Shown here piece by piece: positions 48,049 to 60,400 of a stretch of 64,000 nucleotides of DNA (within the stretch, counting starts at the first letter, position 1; each line of letters begins with the position of its first letter). The DNA comes from Miscanthus floridulus (Eukaryota; Streptophyta; Magnoliopsida; Poales; Poaceae): contig NC_089581.1 of NCBI RefSeq assembly GCF_019320115.1, positions 12,029,707 through 12,093,706 of the forward strand, in the 5' to 3' direction. The notes under the pieces are model-generated. The model was not told the origin of the DNA and searched no databases. It saw only the letters and a program-made list of their open reading frames with translations. The position numbers and the translations under genes were made by a program.

Positions 48049-48591
48049 TAATCAACTTCTCTACACACCTATGACCGGTGAAATGAAATGCCCTAGGTTA
48101 TACCTTTGCCTTGCGTATTCCATTCCATCTCCTCCAATGTCGATGCAACATATGCACCAACATGATCAACAATGATATGATCCACTTCATATCATCATGT
48201 GATCATGTTGGTTCATCGATCTTGACTTCACTTGCTTTTCACCGTTGCCTTCGTCCATCGACGCTAAGTCTTGCTCAAGCTTCACCGCCACGCAGTCTAT
48301 CACTCCAAAGCCTCCGACTTGCCCTTCACGCTTGCAACCGGTCCATCAAGCCAAGTCTTGTCTTGATCTTCTTCACCTTGATCACATGACTCAATGCCAT
48401 GTCTCATGTGCAATAAGCTCCTTCATCATCACATGTATGAGCTTTGCAACATCTCCAAGCCATTTTCACCTTCATGGCATATGTTGCTCACACATATGTA
48501 CCTATGGACTAGTCACCTATGTATCTCACATAAACATAATCAGTCCACCTAGGTTGTCACTCAATTGCCAAAACCACACAAGAACCTTTCA
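48049..48591 (-). repeat. 3' LTR of element D, second part
   Basis: It continues from atcaacttctctacacacc to acaagaacctttca and matches 55869-56413 closely. The minus-strand polypurine tract (aaaaagagggagat) adjoins at 48592-48605. Confidence 0.93.
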
Positions 48592-51500
48592 ATCTCCCTC
48601 TTTTTGGTAATTGATGACAACTCTACAAAGATATGGAAATTAAGCTCTTTTAGATTCATGTTGCTTGTCCAAGCAATTTTACCATGTGAGAATGATTTTG
48701 GACAAGTACCACAAACCCGAGATGGTAGTATTAGCTCCCCTTATATATGTGCTAGAGTGTTTGGTTTGAAGTTCGCACATATGCATAGATTGGAAATGTG
48801 GGAGAGTAATTACTACCAAATGATGCTAAGGTGTATAGAGTAAACCTTTGAAGTGTGATACCAATCGAAGTTGCACCTTTAAGTTCATCCTTAGCACCAT
48901 GGTTAGCTAGATATCACTTGGAAATAAAATCACTAGATACCTCGTGAGATCAACATTAAAAGCAAGGTACTAGCATTACTTGAAGAACATACCAAGTGTC
49001 TAGCTATCATCCTATGCATGCTAGTTTTCATTTTATCAAACAAATTCTACAACTAGCATACACCACACAAGCATGCATATTGAATTTAAAAACTTATGCA
49101 ATGCAAGCAAGCACATGAATATGCACATATCAAATGCAATCAATCAAAGTTCATGAGCTTGCTCCCCCTACTTATGTGCTTCTCTTGTCCAAGAATTTTG
49201 ATCCATCTTTTTTCTTCAATGTTGCTCCCTCTTTGTCCATGTCCATGTCCAACCTCTACTTCTTTGTCTCAATCTCTCCCAAAGCTTTCATATCTAATCT
49301 CTCCCTCTTGTACAATCTCAATCCTAAAGCTTTCATATCTTTGTACAATCTCTCCCCCTTTGTCATCAATTTCCCCAAAAAAGATGCGCTTCTCATTGAT
49401 GCAAAGGTATGCATTTGGGGTAGATGGTTGAAACTTGAATCTTGCATTTTTTATGGACATCACTTGATTGTTGGAATGACACCACCTGTAGATACCACTT
49501 GTAACTTGTACCATTTGTATCTTGTGTAGGGCTTCTTGAGATACCACACATAGGATCTTTGATCTTGATATTAGTTTGTGTGACACCTCCCCCTATGTGA
49601 TAGCATGGGTCATCCATTTGATACACTTGAGCTCTTGTAGGTGAGGGATGCATTCTTCATTTGATGATCACTTAAAGTTTAGGATCACTTGTGGAACCAT
49701 CGTCTTGCATGATTGATGCCATGTGTAGATGTGATACCACTTGAAAGAATCTTCTAGTATTGAACCACTTGTTGGATTTATCAATAAAAACTATTTCTTG
49801 AAGATTTGCTATCTTCATGAGTACCACTTATAGGATATCACTTGTGAGTTGATTTAGACATCACTTGTAGATTCTTGATGAAATACTTGAGTCTAGATAC
49901 CACTTGTAACAAACAAACTAGATATCCATTTGCATTGTTGTCTTGTGCTTGTACTCTTATCGCTATCATGAGCTTCTATGGTTGACTTGAACTAAATTGA
50001 TTTGCTTAAGCTTCCAAGTCCGGTTTGAACCAATGACAAGCTTCTTCACACCTCTTGCAAGGGTTATCTTACCAATGTTGTACTTGTCACTTGTTAGCAA
50101 TCCAAATTAAGTCAAGTAATTGGGTTTACTAGCTCATGAACAAATTCATATACTAACCACTAGATCAATTTGTCATTCAAGCAATAGTGGTAGGCTATGA
50201 ATTTAAACATTTCATTTGTTATGCATGATCCTATGAAGCATGTACTATATGCACTAACCGCATACTAGTAAGGGATGAAATGATCACGCACATTACAATA
50301 ATACCTTTGCTATGTTGGAGTAGAGGATAGTCACATAGATTCCAATTCATTACTCCAATAGCATTGTGAAATCCAATTATAAGCTTGGTGAAGACCAATA
50401 GACACTATTTTGAATTTCACTCTTCACCCATATAAAATGAATATCACTTATGATCAAGTGCACTTTCTTATTGTGGTTGGCTTGCTTCATCTTTTGATCT
50501 TTGCTTGCATGAGAGAACTATTTGGAATACCACTTGAAATATCATGACTAGCTCTCTTTTGGGTATTGCTTGCTTTTCTTGATCAATCCTTTTGATTGCT
50601 TCAACTAAGCATTTCAAATGTCCCTCGGATCACCACTTCCATGTTAGCCTTTCAAGAACCATACTTGGTTTACCTATACATAGGTGGCAAGACCCTACAC
50701 TAGGGAGAAGTGACCTCTTTCCAAAGAACCATTCTTGATACTCACTTGAAATTGCTTGATTGATTGATCCAAGTGAAGGACTTAACTTGACGAGTAACCT
50801 TGATTCCTTCTTTAAGTCCTTTTCTTTCTACTTATTTAAGTTATTTTTCTTTTTACCAAATGATCTCCAATCATATCTAGAACTTAAACTTCATCTTCAA
50901 CTTGAGTACAAAAAATGTGCAAAGTACACTCCACAATCAAATGACCTTGTACTATTTGCTTGCCATGCTTCTAGATCATCTCAAAACTAAACTTAGGTAC
51001 CTCAAACACTTGTAAACATGTTTCCAACTTGAGGACCTTTCAATCAAAGTGACTCCAGATCAATCCAACATTTGTCACTTTTTCTGCCAGATTCTGTACC
51101 CTTCAAAGAAATATGCATTTCTCCCAAAGTACAAATCCAAATACCACGAAATTTGGTTGAGATGTTCTTCACTAAGTTATCTAGCAGCTGTAAAAATTTG
51201 AGCTTCATTTGACTTCTAGATTGCTACTAGATTTCAATTCTTCCATCACTGCTACATGCTGAAAACTACTGCACTATAGCTGACAAGATTCACTCTAAAA
51301 CTGAAGCATCTCTTATCGAATTCTTATTAAATTTGTACAGCATCTTATACCATAAGTCTAGAGAATATACACCAATTTTTATGTCAATCCAATAAGTTTT
51401 GATCACTCAAATATTGCTAAGATCACAGCTAGCTCAGATTTTGCAATATAGGACAGATTTCAACAATTTGAGCTATACTTCATCAAATATGAATCAAACT

Positions 51501-51960
51501 TGAAACGAACTTGTTTGAATACTTCCATAAGACATATATCCATTCAAACCACTTACTAAAAGTCATTTTATGAATTTATCCAATACAAATCAATCCAAAC
51601 TTGATTACTAATCAATTATCCATTCAATCAACTTATAGCAAGCAACTTTGCATATTTGTCCAATTCAATCAACTCATATGCACCCAAATGAAATAATCAA
51701 CAAGAGATATACCTTGGTTAGCTCATGATCATCCAACTTGCAAGCATCAACTCAATTATTTGCAAACCATCAAATATATCCAATGAATTACTAACAACTT
51801 GAATTATAGCACTTGTATGATGTAGCATATTTGGACTTCACTCAATTATCATAGCATTTGGTTTGGATATGCACTAGGCTTCATAACTTGACTCAACATA
51901 TGATGATCAATATGAAATCAATTGAATCAAGTCTTCCAATGCCAATGGTACCTACAAACA
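48592..51960. other. Noncoding interior of element D
   Basis: AT-rich, about 3.4 kb, without protease, integrase or RT motifs in any frame that I can see. Between about 49450 and 50760 the motif (a/t)ccacttg(t/a) or tcacttg recurs more than ten times. The short open frames of 48111-49529 are in LTR or AT-rich sequence and lack domains. Confidence 0.65.
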
Positions 51961-51961
51961 A

Positions 51962-53996
51962 TCATCCATATTTTGATGGTACCCAAACAAGTTTGGGTCC
52001 TCTCAAGTTAGGAGCAACATATTTAGGCAAAGCCCTAGTATGAGTAGCGGGATGTTTTGCAATTGCAACCAATAAGGTACCATTGCCATCCTTTCTAAGC
52101 AAATTATTATCAACAATTGAAATAGGCTTAGAAATATTACCTAGGGGACATGAATGTGCCATGTGTCCCCTTTCCCGGCATGAGTAGCACTTTCTCTTTG
52201 ATTAAGCCTTCTCTACCTTGCTCATGTGGTGCTTTCCATTGCCTTGCCTCTCATGGATTGCTTGAGCCTTCTTCTCAAGCTTGGTAGGGCACTTAGAGGC
52301 AAAGTGTCCTGTATTTCTACACTTGAAACACTTGATGTGAGCATAATCTTTCTTCTCATCTTCATTCTTTCTCATCATCTTGGCATCTTGAGTTTGCATT
52401 GGCCTTTCCACCCCTTCTTGTTTTCTTCTTCTTCTTCATCAAGTCACCACCATCTTCATGATAGATCTTGACTTGCTCTTGGGGTGTCCTTTCTTGCTCA
52501 ACTTGTGGATTTGGTTGAGGCTTCACTTGTTGCTTCACCAATTGCTTGGTTGGGCACATTGAGGTAAGACGACCCCAAGTGCGGCACTTGAAGCACTTCA
52601 CATGCTTGAGCCTCTCTTTTGCTTTTAGCTTCTTGAGCTTCTTAATGTTAGGGCAACCATTTGTAAGGTGTCCTGCTTCATGACACCAGTAGCACATGGT
52701 ATGAGAGAGCTTTCTTTATTGTAGCTTCTTTAACTTTCTTTCTCTCTTTCTTTCGCCCTCTATCATTTCCTTCTTGAAGCCAAGGCCACACTTGTCCCAT
52801 AGTTTCTTTGAGTCTTCAACATGTGCTCAAAGGTGATTTGAGAGTTGTAGCACCTCTCTAACTTGTTGCTCAAATTCTTCACTTTAATTTTAAGCTCATT
52901 GTTCTCCTTCAAAAGGTTAGTCTCACAAGACATAGAAGTAGAACAAGCATCTATATGTGAAAAGCATGGCATATCTAATAAATCATCACAAGAGGTGGAT
53001 ACATGCTTCTTGCCTACATCACAAGGGTTAGCAACAATATGTGATTGATCAATTGACCCATGTGATGAGCTCTCATTATTTTTAAGTTTCTTTGTAAACA
53101 CTTTAATGAGAGAAGCATGTTGTTCTAACAATTCATCATGAGATGCAAGTAGTGTCTCATGATTCAATTTTAGCTCATCATGTGAAGATTTAAAAGCATC
53201 AAGTAATTTCTTATGTTCTTCACAAGAGTTCTTTAGAAATGAGTTTTTATTTTCTAATTTCATTGTTTTACCTTTCTCATTTTCTAAAGACATGGTCATG
53301 CTAGCAAGTATACTAACAAGCTCTTCATATGAATCAACATGATCAACCACATTATTATTTGATACCTTGGTGTCACCTTGTGACATGAAACAATGTGGTG
53401 TAGTAGGAGAGCTTGTAGTAGCATCATCATCATGGCTTGAGCATGAACCAACATTGTCAAGATCACCACCAAGTGTGCTTGAGGTAGAATCTTCATGTGC
53501 AACACTTGTGGCATCATCATGAACCTTGTCAAGTGAACTTGTAGTGAATTGATCATCATCATCATCACTTGACCATGAGGTGGAGCAATCTTTTACAATC
53601 ACCAAATTGTGATCATGCTCGACACACTCATGCGCCTCCTTATTAGGCTCATCCTCCTTCTTGAATTTGCCATCATCCCATGTGGAGGAATCACCGAAGG
53701 TGCCCTTGATGGACTCCCATATCTCACGAGCGGTTCTCGTGATGTTTACTTGTTTCATCAAATCAAAACTCAAAGCATCCATTAGAAAACAACAAACATG
53801 TGCATCAAGTTCATAGAGAAATCTTTGAGCTTTGGTGAGATTTCTATGATCCAAGACATGAGTGAGACCACTAGTGACAATCCACCAAAACTTAGGTCCC
53901 TTTGCACGAAAATGATTAAGCATGTGATTTTTTCAAAGTGCAAAGTTTGTGCCATAAAAAATGTGTCTCACAAACATCTAGCCCATTAGACGCCAT
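51962..53996 (-). pseudogene. gag-like gene of element D with four zinc knuckles
   Basis: Start MASNG near 53996; after a frame change and a TGG-to-TGA stop the main frame (53923-52763, 386 codons) begins LNHFRAKG. It carries the copia gag (UBN2-like) pattern DALSFDLMKQVNITRTAREIW. A long acidic and Ser/His-rich segment and a coiled-coil-like part (LENEKGKTMKLENKNSF ... LKIKVKNLSNKLERC) follow. Then, in shifted frames, come four CX2CX4HX4C-type knuckles: CYWCHEAGHLTNGC, CFKCRTWGRLTSMC (His replaced by Arg), CFKCRNTGHFASKC and CYSCRERGHMAHSC. The last is followed by NLRGPKLVWVPSK, after which no pol is found. Such a coiled-coil gag is typical of Sireviruses. Confidence 0.82.
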
Positions 53997-54030
53997 CCTC
54001 TCGGGTCGGTGAAGACCACAAATGAGAAAC

Positions 54031-54045
54031 CTAGCTCTGATACCA
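54031..54045 (-). promoter_or_regulatory. Primer-binding site of element D
   Basis: Minus strand TGGTATCAGAGCTAG, the usual initiator-Met tRNA site of plant copia elements, two bases inside the LTR. Confidence 0.9.
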
Positions 54046-54047
54046 CT

Positions 54048-56413
54048 TGAAGGGTCGAGATGGCGACTGGAGGGGGGTGAATAGTCATTACTAAAACTTA
54101 ATCGCGCCGGCTAACCGAAACAAGTGCGGAATTAAAACTATCGGTCTAGCCAAGACTACACCCCTCTATCTATGTTCTCTAGCACCTTTCAAAAATCTTA
54201 ATTAAGCAACAAAGGTGCGGGCTAACTAGAGCTCACCTAACCAATTCTAGGAGCAATGACACACAAACCTATGCCACTAGTATTTCAAGCAATGAGGGAG
54301 CTCCTACACATGCTAGTAAGCAAAAGCACAAAGCTAACTAAGCTCACTAGCAATGCTCAATAACAAGGCAACCAATGCCAAATTAGAGAGCGCAAATACT
54401 TAGCTACACAACCTAAGCAAAGTGACTAACAAGGTTACACAAACCAAATTAGCCACGCAAGGGAGCTACTTCTATGCTACACAAGCAAGAAGGTAACTAG
54501 TAAGCTACACAAGCTAACTAATCACAAGAGCAACTACATAAGCACAATGTATATAAAAGTAATCACAAGCTTGTGTAAGGGGATTGCAAACCAACGGGAA
54601 GAACAAGGTTGACACGGTGATTTTCTCCTGAGGTTCACATGCTTGCCAACACGCTACGTCTCCGTTGTGTCGACCGCTCACTTGGTGGTTCGACGGCTAA
54701 TTGGCATCACCCGCCAAGCCCGCACGTCGGGTACCGCAAGAACCTACCCCAAAAGTGAGGGTAGCTCAATGACATGCTCAACTAGAGTTGCTTTTCATGG
54801 CTCCCATGGGGCGAGCACAATGCCCCTCACAAAGCTCTTCTCCGGAGCACCGCACAAGCTTCTCATGGGCTTTGATGGAGACCACCACCAAACCATCTAG
54901 GAGGTGGCAACTTCCAAGAGTAACAAGCACCACTGGCTTGCAACTCGATCACCTAGTGCTACTTGATATAAGCTCATAATGCAACACACTAGAATCACAC
55001 TCACTCATAGTCGATTTACACTCTTGCAAGCACAAGTGAGTTAGAGGGCATCCAAGCACTCCTACACAAGCCACATAGGCGTGAGGGTGCTCAGCAACCA
55101 GTCCAAGGCCAGCCACACACTCCTTTTATAGCCCCAAGGGCTAAAATAGCTGTTACCCCGTCACTGGGCAAAGCGCATACTGACCAGACGCGCAGGTCAT
55201 AACGACCGGACTCTGGACCCCAGCGTCAGGTCACTTAAAGAGAGGTTCCAGAGACATTTTTCAGCGACCGGACACGTCCAATCATCACTGACCGGACTCT
55301 CCTAGTGTCCAGTCACTTCTAGACACGCTTAAAACACTGACCAGACGCTGTGAACGGACTCACAGGTGCTGACTAGATACAGACCCTGAGCGTCCGATCA
55401 TTTTTTGCGCCAGCATCCGGTCACAGACCTTTCAGCGCTAAAACAGCTATAACTCTTAGCTCTGAACTTCGATTTTGATGATCTTGGACATTTTGGAAAG
55501 CTTACTCAGAGGGCTACACATCCCACATGAATACTTAATCCAAATCACAATGGATCAAAACAATATTCGAATCCAAGGACCATTCTATATTTTAGAGTAC
55601 ACCAAAAAAACATTTTTCTCTTTTCTAACTTGATTCACGACAACTCTAACTTCTTCTCCTTTGCAAATGTGCTAACACCATCAAGTGTGCACCACCATGT
55701 GTATGTGTGTTAGCTTTTCACATACATTTTCCAAAGGATTAGTCACTCAACTTGCCACGTCACTCGATCCTAGTGATGATGCAAAGTTGGATCACTCGAG
55801 TGGCACTAGATGACCGATATGCAAACAAGTTTGCCCCTCTTGATAGTACGGCCATCTATCCTAACCCCGGTCATCAACTTCTCTACACACCTATGATCGG
55901 TGAAATGAAATACCCTAGGTTATACCTTTGCCTTGCGTATTCCATTCCATCTCCTCCAATGTCGATGCAACATATGCACCAACATGATCAACAATGATAT
56001 GATCCACTTCATATCATCATGTGATCATGTTGGTTCATCGATCTTGACTTCACTTGCTTTTCACCATTGCCTTCATCCATCGATGCTAAGTCTTGCTCAA
56101 GCTTCACCGCCACGCAGTCTATCACTCCAAAGCCTCCGACTTGCCCTTCACGCTTGCAACCGGTCCATCAAGCCAAGTCTTGTCTTGATCTTCTCCACCT
56201 TGATCACATGACTCAATGCCATGTCTCATGTGCAATAAGCTCCTTCATCATCACATGTATGAGCTTTGCAACATCTCCAAGCCATTTTCACCTTCATGGC
56301 ATATGTTGCTCACACATATGTACCTGTGGACTAATCACTTGTGTATCTCATATAAACATAATTAGTCCACCTAGGTTGTCACTCAATTACCAAAACAACA
56401 CAAGAACCTTTCA
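54048..56413 (-). repeat. 5' LTR of element D (2366 bp)
   Basis: It runs from tgaagggtcgagatgg to acaagaacctttca. It is intact, shows the unoccupied target of element C at about 55866-55872 (aaccccggtcatc), and has the accgga/tccggt motif cluster at 55180-55440, partly decayed. Confidence 0.94.
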
Positions 56414-56418
56414 GCTGG

Positions 56419-56480
56419 GCCGCCCCTAGGGGCGTAGCCCATGTGGTCTACCATGGTTATCTGGGGTCATGCCCCCTGCA
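56419..56480 (-). repeat. 5' LTR of element A, remaining 62 bases
   Basis: ccgcccctaggggcgtagccc to gccccctgca continue the LTR broken at 30577. The target duplication CTCTA follows at 56481-56485. Confidence 0.92.
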
Positions 56481-56485
56481 CTCTA

Positions 56486-57099
56486 TGTTTAAATCCGGCT
56501 CAGCCACTGTGTGGGCTTTAGCTTGCAAGAGATCCATACGTTATCTTTCATCTTGTCATCGCGGGTTAATTAAACGAATGCCTTTTTATCGATTATGCAC
56601 TCTTGTCGCCTTTTTTATATTTATTGTCAACCAATTGGTTTTGGCAGTAGACAAAAGCACCCTAAAAACTGAAGACAACCATGACAATGCCATCGAATAT
56701 GCATTCATAAATGTGACATATTCAAGTTGCATTCTAGGCCAAAGCAGAATCCCCACCTTAATTATTTCTTAGCGTATTCTTCTATCTGCCCATTAGTTTA
56801 TATTGATCTTTTTGCTATTAATACTATTAACGGTTATCCGTAGTTTGTCATCTTTCACGTGTCAGAGACTTGGAGGTCAGACAAAAACATCATTTAGCTA
56901 ATAAAGTAGCTCATAAGGATTATGTAAGACACTTTTGTCTTCCTCCAAATTTACCATGCATGACGCTCCCTCCTTCCTCATCGTCGACAACCCTTCTATC
57001 TTTAACCTTGTTAGGTTCAAAAACCCAGGGTCCTCCAATGGACCCGCTTCCCTGCAAAACTTGGCCCAATAGGTGGTGTAGCGACAACATGTGCCTAGG
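56486..57099. other. Host sequence resuming right of A, running into the LTR of B
   Basis: No supported gene; open frames at 56443-57164 have no domains. The left border of the LTR of element B must lie in or near this stretch (a tgtaagacac near 56923 is one candidate), but no target duplication is visible to fix it. Confidence 0.45.
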
Positions 57100-58052
57100 C
57101 TGACCCACATACATAATGACAGGCTAGGACAATGATCTGGTCCCTGACCGAAGGGCCTGGCCAAGGTGGAACCACAGTCTGACTCTGACCGCTTTCTCTT
57201 ACCAAGGTTATGTCGGACCTCTGGTCGCTACTCTTTCCTGACTGACACGATCGAGGCCGACTGGGAACGATCGACCAGGGACGCCCGCTCGATAAGGGCC
57301 TAGGGATCAGGTGGAGTAGATAAGGTATGGTGCTTAAGTCAACCACAATACTAAGGACCGTACCCTGCCATACCCTATGCACCTACAAGACGGTGCCTCT
57401 AGGCTATGCTAGATGGGCACTATGCAACCTTCTAGATGCGTCAGAGCACAAATAGTATTGTAGGCACCGACATTTGCCATACCAGGCGAACATGGTAGAG
57501 CCTGCCAGATGCGTCTGAACATAAACAATATTGTAGGCACCGACGACCGTCTCGTACTTGACAACGTGGGCGACAAGACTAGGTAGCACACATATACATT
57601 CTCTCTCTCTTTCTCTAACTTGTAAGGCCATTCCCTTGAACTATAAAAGGGGATGAGCGCCCTCCTAAAAGACTCTCCGAAGAAGGCTAGACGATTCAAC
57701 GACTCAACGACCTGAGGACTCGAACAACTCAATAGGTCTAGAACTCGACAACTATATAGAGCTTACGCTCCAATACTTAGCGTATGTTAGAGCACCCATC
57801 AGTCTGGCCCATTCGGTTCAGAGTCTGACTGGGCCTTTAACACCCCCCTTCTCATTCCTAATCGTTTGTAACCCCACAACAAACTTTGAGCACCTGGGCT
57901 TAGGAATAAAGTCAACGACCGACTAAAACTGGACATAGGGCACGTTGCCTAAACTAGTATAAATCCTATGCCATTGAGTGCTAGGCCACATTTAATCACA
58001 ATGCATAGTAAAACTATAAATATTTACTTGTTGGTCAAATTTCGCACCAACA
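57100..58052 (+). repeat. 5' LTR of element B (left border uncertain)
   Basis: It ends atttcgcaccaaca at 58052. A TATA-like ctataaaagg lies at about 57640-57650, preceded by a CT-rich stretch at 57600. A module ending agtattgtaggcaccgac occurs twice (about 57455-57472 and 57527-57544) and also, inverted, in the LTR of E1. Confidence 0.72.
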
Positions 58053-58053
58053 G

Positions 58054-58072
58054 TTGGCGCCGTTCATGGGGA
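58054..58072 (+). promoter_or_regulatory. Primer-binding site of element B
   Basis: TTGGCGCCGTTCATGGGGA directly after the LTR. It starts like the sites of C and E1 (TTGGCGC) but then differs. Confidence 0.75.
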
Positions 58073-58129
58073 AGATGCCATGCATTCATGCTTTTGGTCA
58101 TCAAATGGCCCACCTTTCCACTATCTTCG

Positions 58130-60400
58130 ACATGGCGGGCTCGAGCGATATGATTCGCTTTGGCTCGCTAGAGTTTGCCAAGCTCCCACTTCTTGGGATG
58201 TGGGTCCCTCCCATCTTCGTGCCACTCTAGACCTTCCTCTTCAGGAGTTAGGACTTTGTCGCCAACCAGCTCGGCGTACTCCGCCTCTACAAGGAGGCGC
58301 CCGTCCCGACATCCACTAGAGGAGAAGCACCCTCCACTGGCCCCAAGCCACTCGATGTCCTCAAAACCCATAGTGAGTGATGTACATATTGTTCTTTACT
58401 CACTCTTTAACACCTTCCATCAACTCTCCAAAGGGACCCTGTTGTCCCCACCATGACTGTCGTGCGACCGGTTCCCCTATGACTTCACATCACCTATGGA
58501 CATGTGCTCATAGGGGGCTCCGAAGGATGCTGACGCTGCCCCCTCTCACATGTGAGTTCATGGGGATGGCGAGCTACACTCCTGCCTCCTTCCATGACCT
58601 CATCGATGATAAGGTTGAAAGCAACAGCTCCAACATCGGTGATGTCATGGCACCTGGCCACCCTCTGTCCTAGGAGTGTGCTATGGCGGATGCCCCAGGA
58701 CAACCATCGGTGGTGGTGGAGTCTCTATAGACTTACACCCCTCTAGACCCCCATGCGAAGGCCCTAGCACGTGTGTAGGAGCATGGCAAGGAGTTACGAC
58801 CAAGGCAACAGAGCCAGCTGCCACCTGCGTTGGCGCGCTCGGCGTAGCATGCTGTGCCACATGCGTGGAGCCTGGCGAGCGGTGCTCGGGGTCATGCCCG
58901 TCAGGTCTAGCGTAACAACCTGGATAGAGGAAATGACCCCCTCAGTTTGCTCGGGCTAGCCAGAACATCGCTGCTTCGGCGATGCTTCTATGCAGCCTCC
59001 CCGAGCCTGCCGACCCCTAGGAACAGGCAATCCACTAGAACCTCCGGGCGCTCGTGGAGACTACCACCGTTTAGTAGGTGGAGAGCTCCACATCATGACA
59101 CCGGCTCGTGGCCTCTTGCCCAACCGGGGGACTAGGGCCGCACCAGTCGAATCACTCTATCCACTCACCACTACAGTTGCCGCCATGGGGTAGGAAGCCG
59201 TGGCTGCACCGCAACCTGACTCGGCGCCCACTCCACACCGACCACCTATGCATGAATGGCTCAGGCTGAACCATGACTCTCGTAGCATCATCAACAATCG
59301 ATGCCACGCCCAGCACGATGATGACGTCCATCGAGTGGCGACGAGAGCGGGCGGCATGGGCCCTGGCCTGACCATCGAGGAGTGTGGGGACACGCACCCT
59401 AGATATGGTGGCCAACCAAATGACTAGAGCCCTAGCCTGAATGGCCTAGGGCCATGGGCCTTTAGTCGTCGCATCTAGAAAGCATCGTTCCCACAGCGTT
59501 TCTGATCGCCCACCAACATTGCTAGATACACCAGGGAGACAAACCCCGGTATATGGCTCAAAGACTTCTGGCTCACCTACTGAGCCAGAGGAGAGGATGA
59601 TGATTACTTCATCATCTAGTACCTCCCTGTCTATGTGAGAGAGCATGTTCGAGCATGGCTAGAATTCCTTCTGCCCGACAGCATCCACAACTAGGCGAAT
59701 CTCAAGAGGGTCTTCGTCAAAAATTTCCAGGGGACGTATGTCTGTCCTGAGAATTCCTAGGACCCTAAGAGCTACCAGTAGGAGCCCAATGAGTCCCTAT
59801 GAGATTACATCCATAGATTCTCAAAGAGGTGCAACTCCCTTCCTAATGTCATCGACATAGACATCATCAGTGCATTCCTATCTAGGACAACCTGTAAGTC
59901 CTTGATCCACAAGCTCGGCTATGTGAAGCCCTATACCACCCATGACCTGCTTGACATTACTATGAACCATGCCTCTGGTGAGGAGGTGGTCAGGGTGGTC
60001 TTCAGCAGTGGTCAGGACAGGAGCAAGGCCAAGCGTGAAGACCAAGGTGAGGGCCTCTCCACACAGAAGGGCAAGAAGAACAAGAAGGATCGGCGCTGAC
60101 CGGCCGACCACGTGGGCAAGCAACCCTAGTAGGGCTAGCCCGACCACTTCGACAAGCTCATGGAGAGTCCATGCACCAACCACGCCTATCCCATTAAACA
60201 CCTCTACAAGGACTGTGAGCTCCTCAAGCGCTTCCTGCGGCAAGCCACCAAGCCAAAGGAAGGGAAAGTCAAGAAGGAGCCGGCCAAGAAAGGAGGCACG
60301 ACAGGCAAGGATGAAGATGGCTTCCTCGGCCCTGAGGAGTGCCTCATAATCTTTGGGGGATCCAACGCCATCCACTCCAAGTGCTAGCACAAGGTACGCT
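58130..60400 (+). pseudogene. gag region of element B, degenerate
   Basis: Fragments on the plus strand include an N-terminal segment near 58170-58370 and the gag core near 59520-59890, with TTHDLLDITMNHASGEEVVRVVF following at 59935-60000. The C-terminal part has HAYPIKHLYKDCELLKRFL near 60180-60240, equivalent to HAFPVEHLYKNYSLMRRFL in E1. Many stops and frame changes interrupt it. The long minus-strand frame at 59878-60666 is an overlap without domains. Confidence 0.75.

Larger units (their letters stand above)
30578..56413 (-). mobile_element. Ty1/copia Sirevirus-like element D, inserted in the LTR of A
   Basis: LTRs are 54048-56413 (2366 bp) and 30578-32399 plus 48049-48591 (2365 bp together). 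Target duplication GCTGG is at 30573-30577 and 56414-56418. On the minus strand the PBS TGGTATCAGAGC, complementary to initiator methionine tRNA, follows the right LTR. The internal part is about 5.46 kb and shows only gag-like sequence, without recognisable protease, integrase or RT. D may be a non-autonomous or internally deleted Sirevirus. Element C sits in its 3' LTR. Confidence 0.9.
16033..56480 (-). mobile_element. Ty3/gypsy (Tat-like) element A, host of a three-level nest
   Basis: LTRs of 473 bp lie at 16033-16505 and at 30167-30577 plus 56419-56480; the two pieces of the right LTR add up to exactly the left LTR length. The 5-bp target duplication CTCTA flanks the whole element (16028-16032 and 56481-56485). 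On the minus strand the order is LTR, primer site, gag, PR, RT, RNase H, integrase, then an antisense ORF and the 3' LTR at the left. Element D (30578-56413) is inserted in the right LTR and a solo LTR in the antisense ORF. Without these, A is about 12.7 kb. Confidence 0.93.

Noticed and set aside
48111..48610. Frames repeated at 48111-48610 and 55933-56429
   Set aside because: The two copies are the ends of the LTRs of element D, not duplicated genes.
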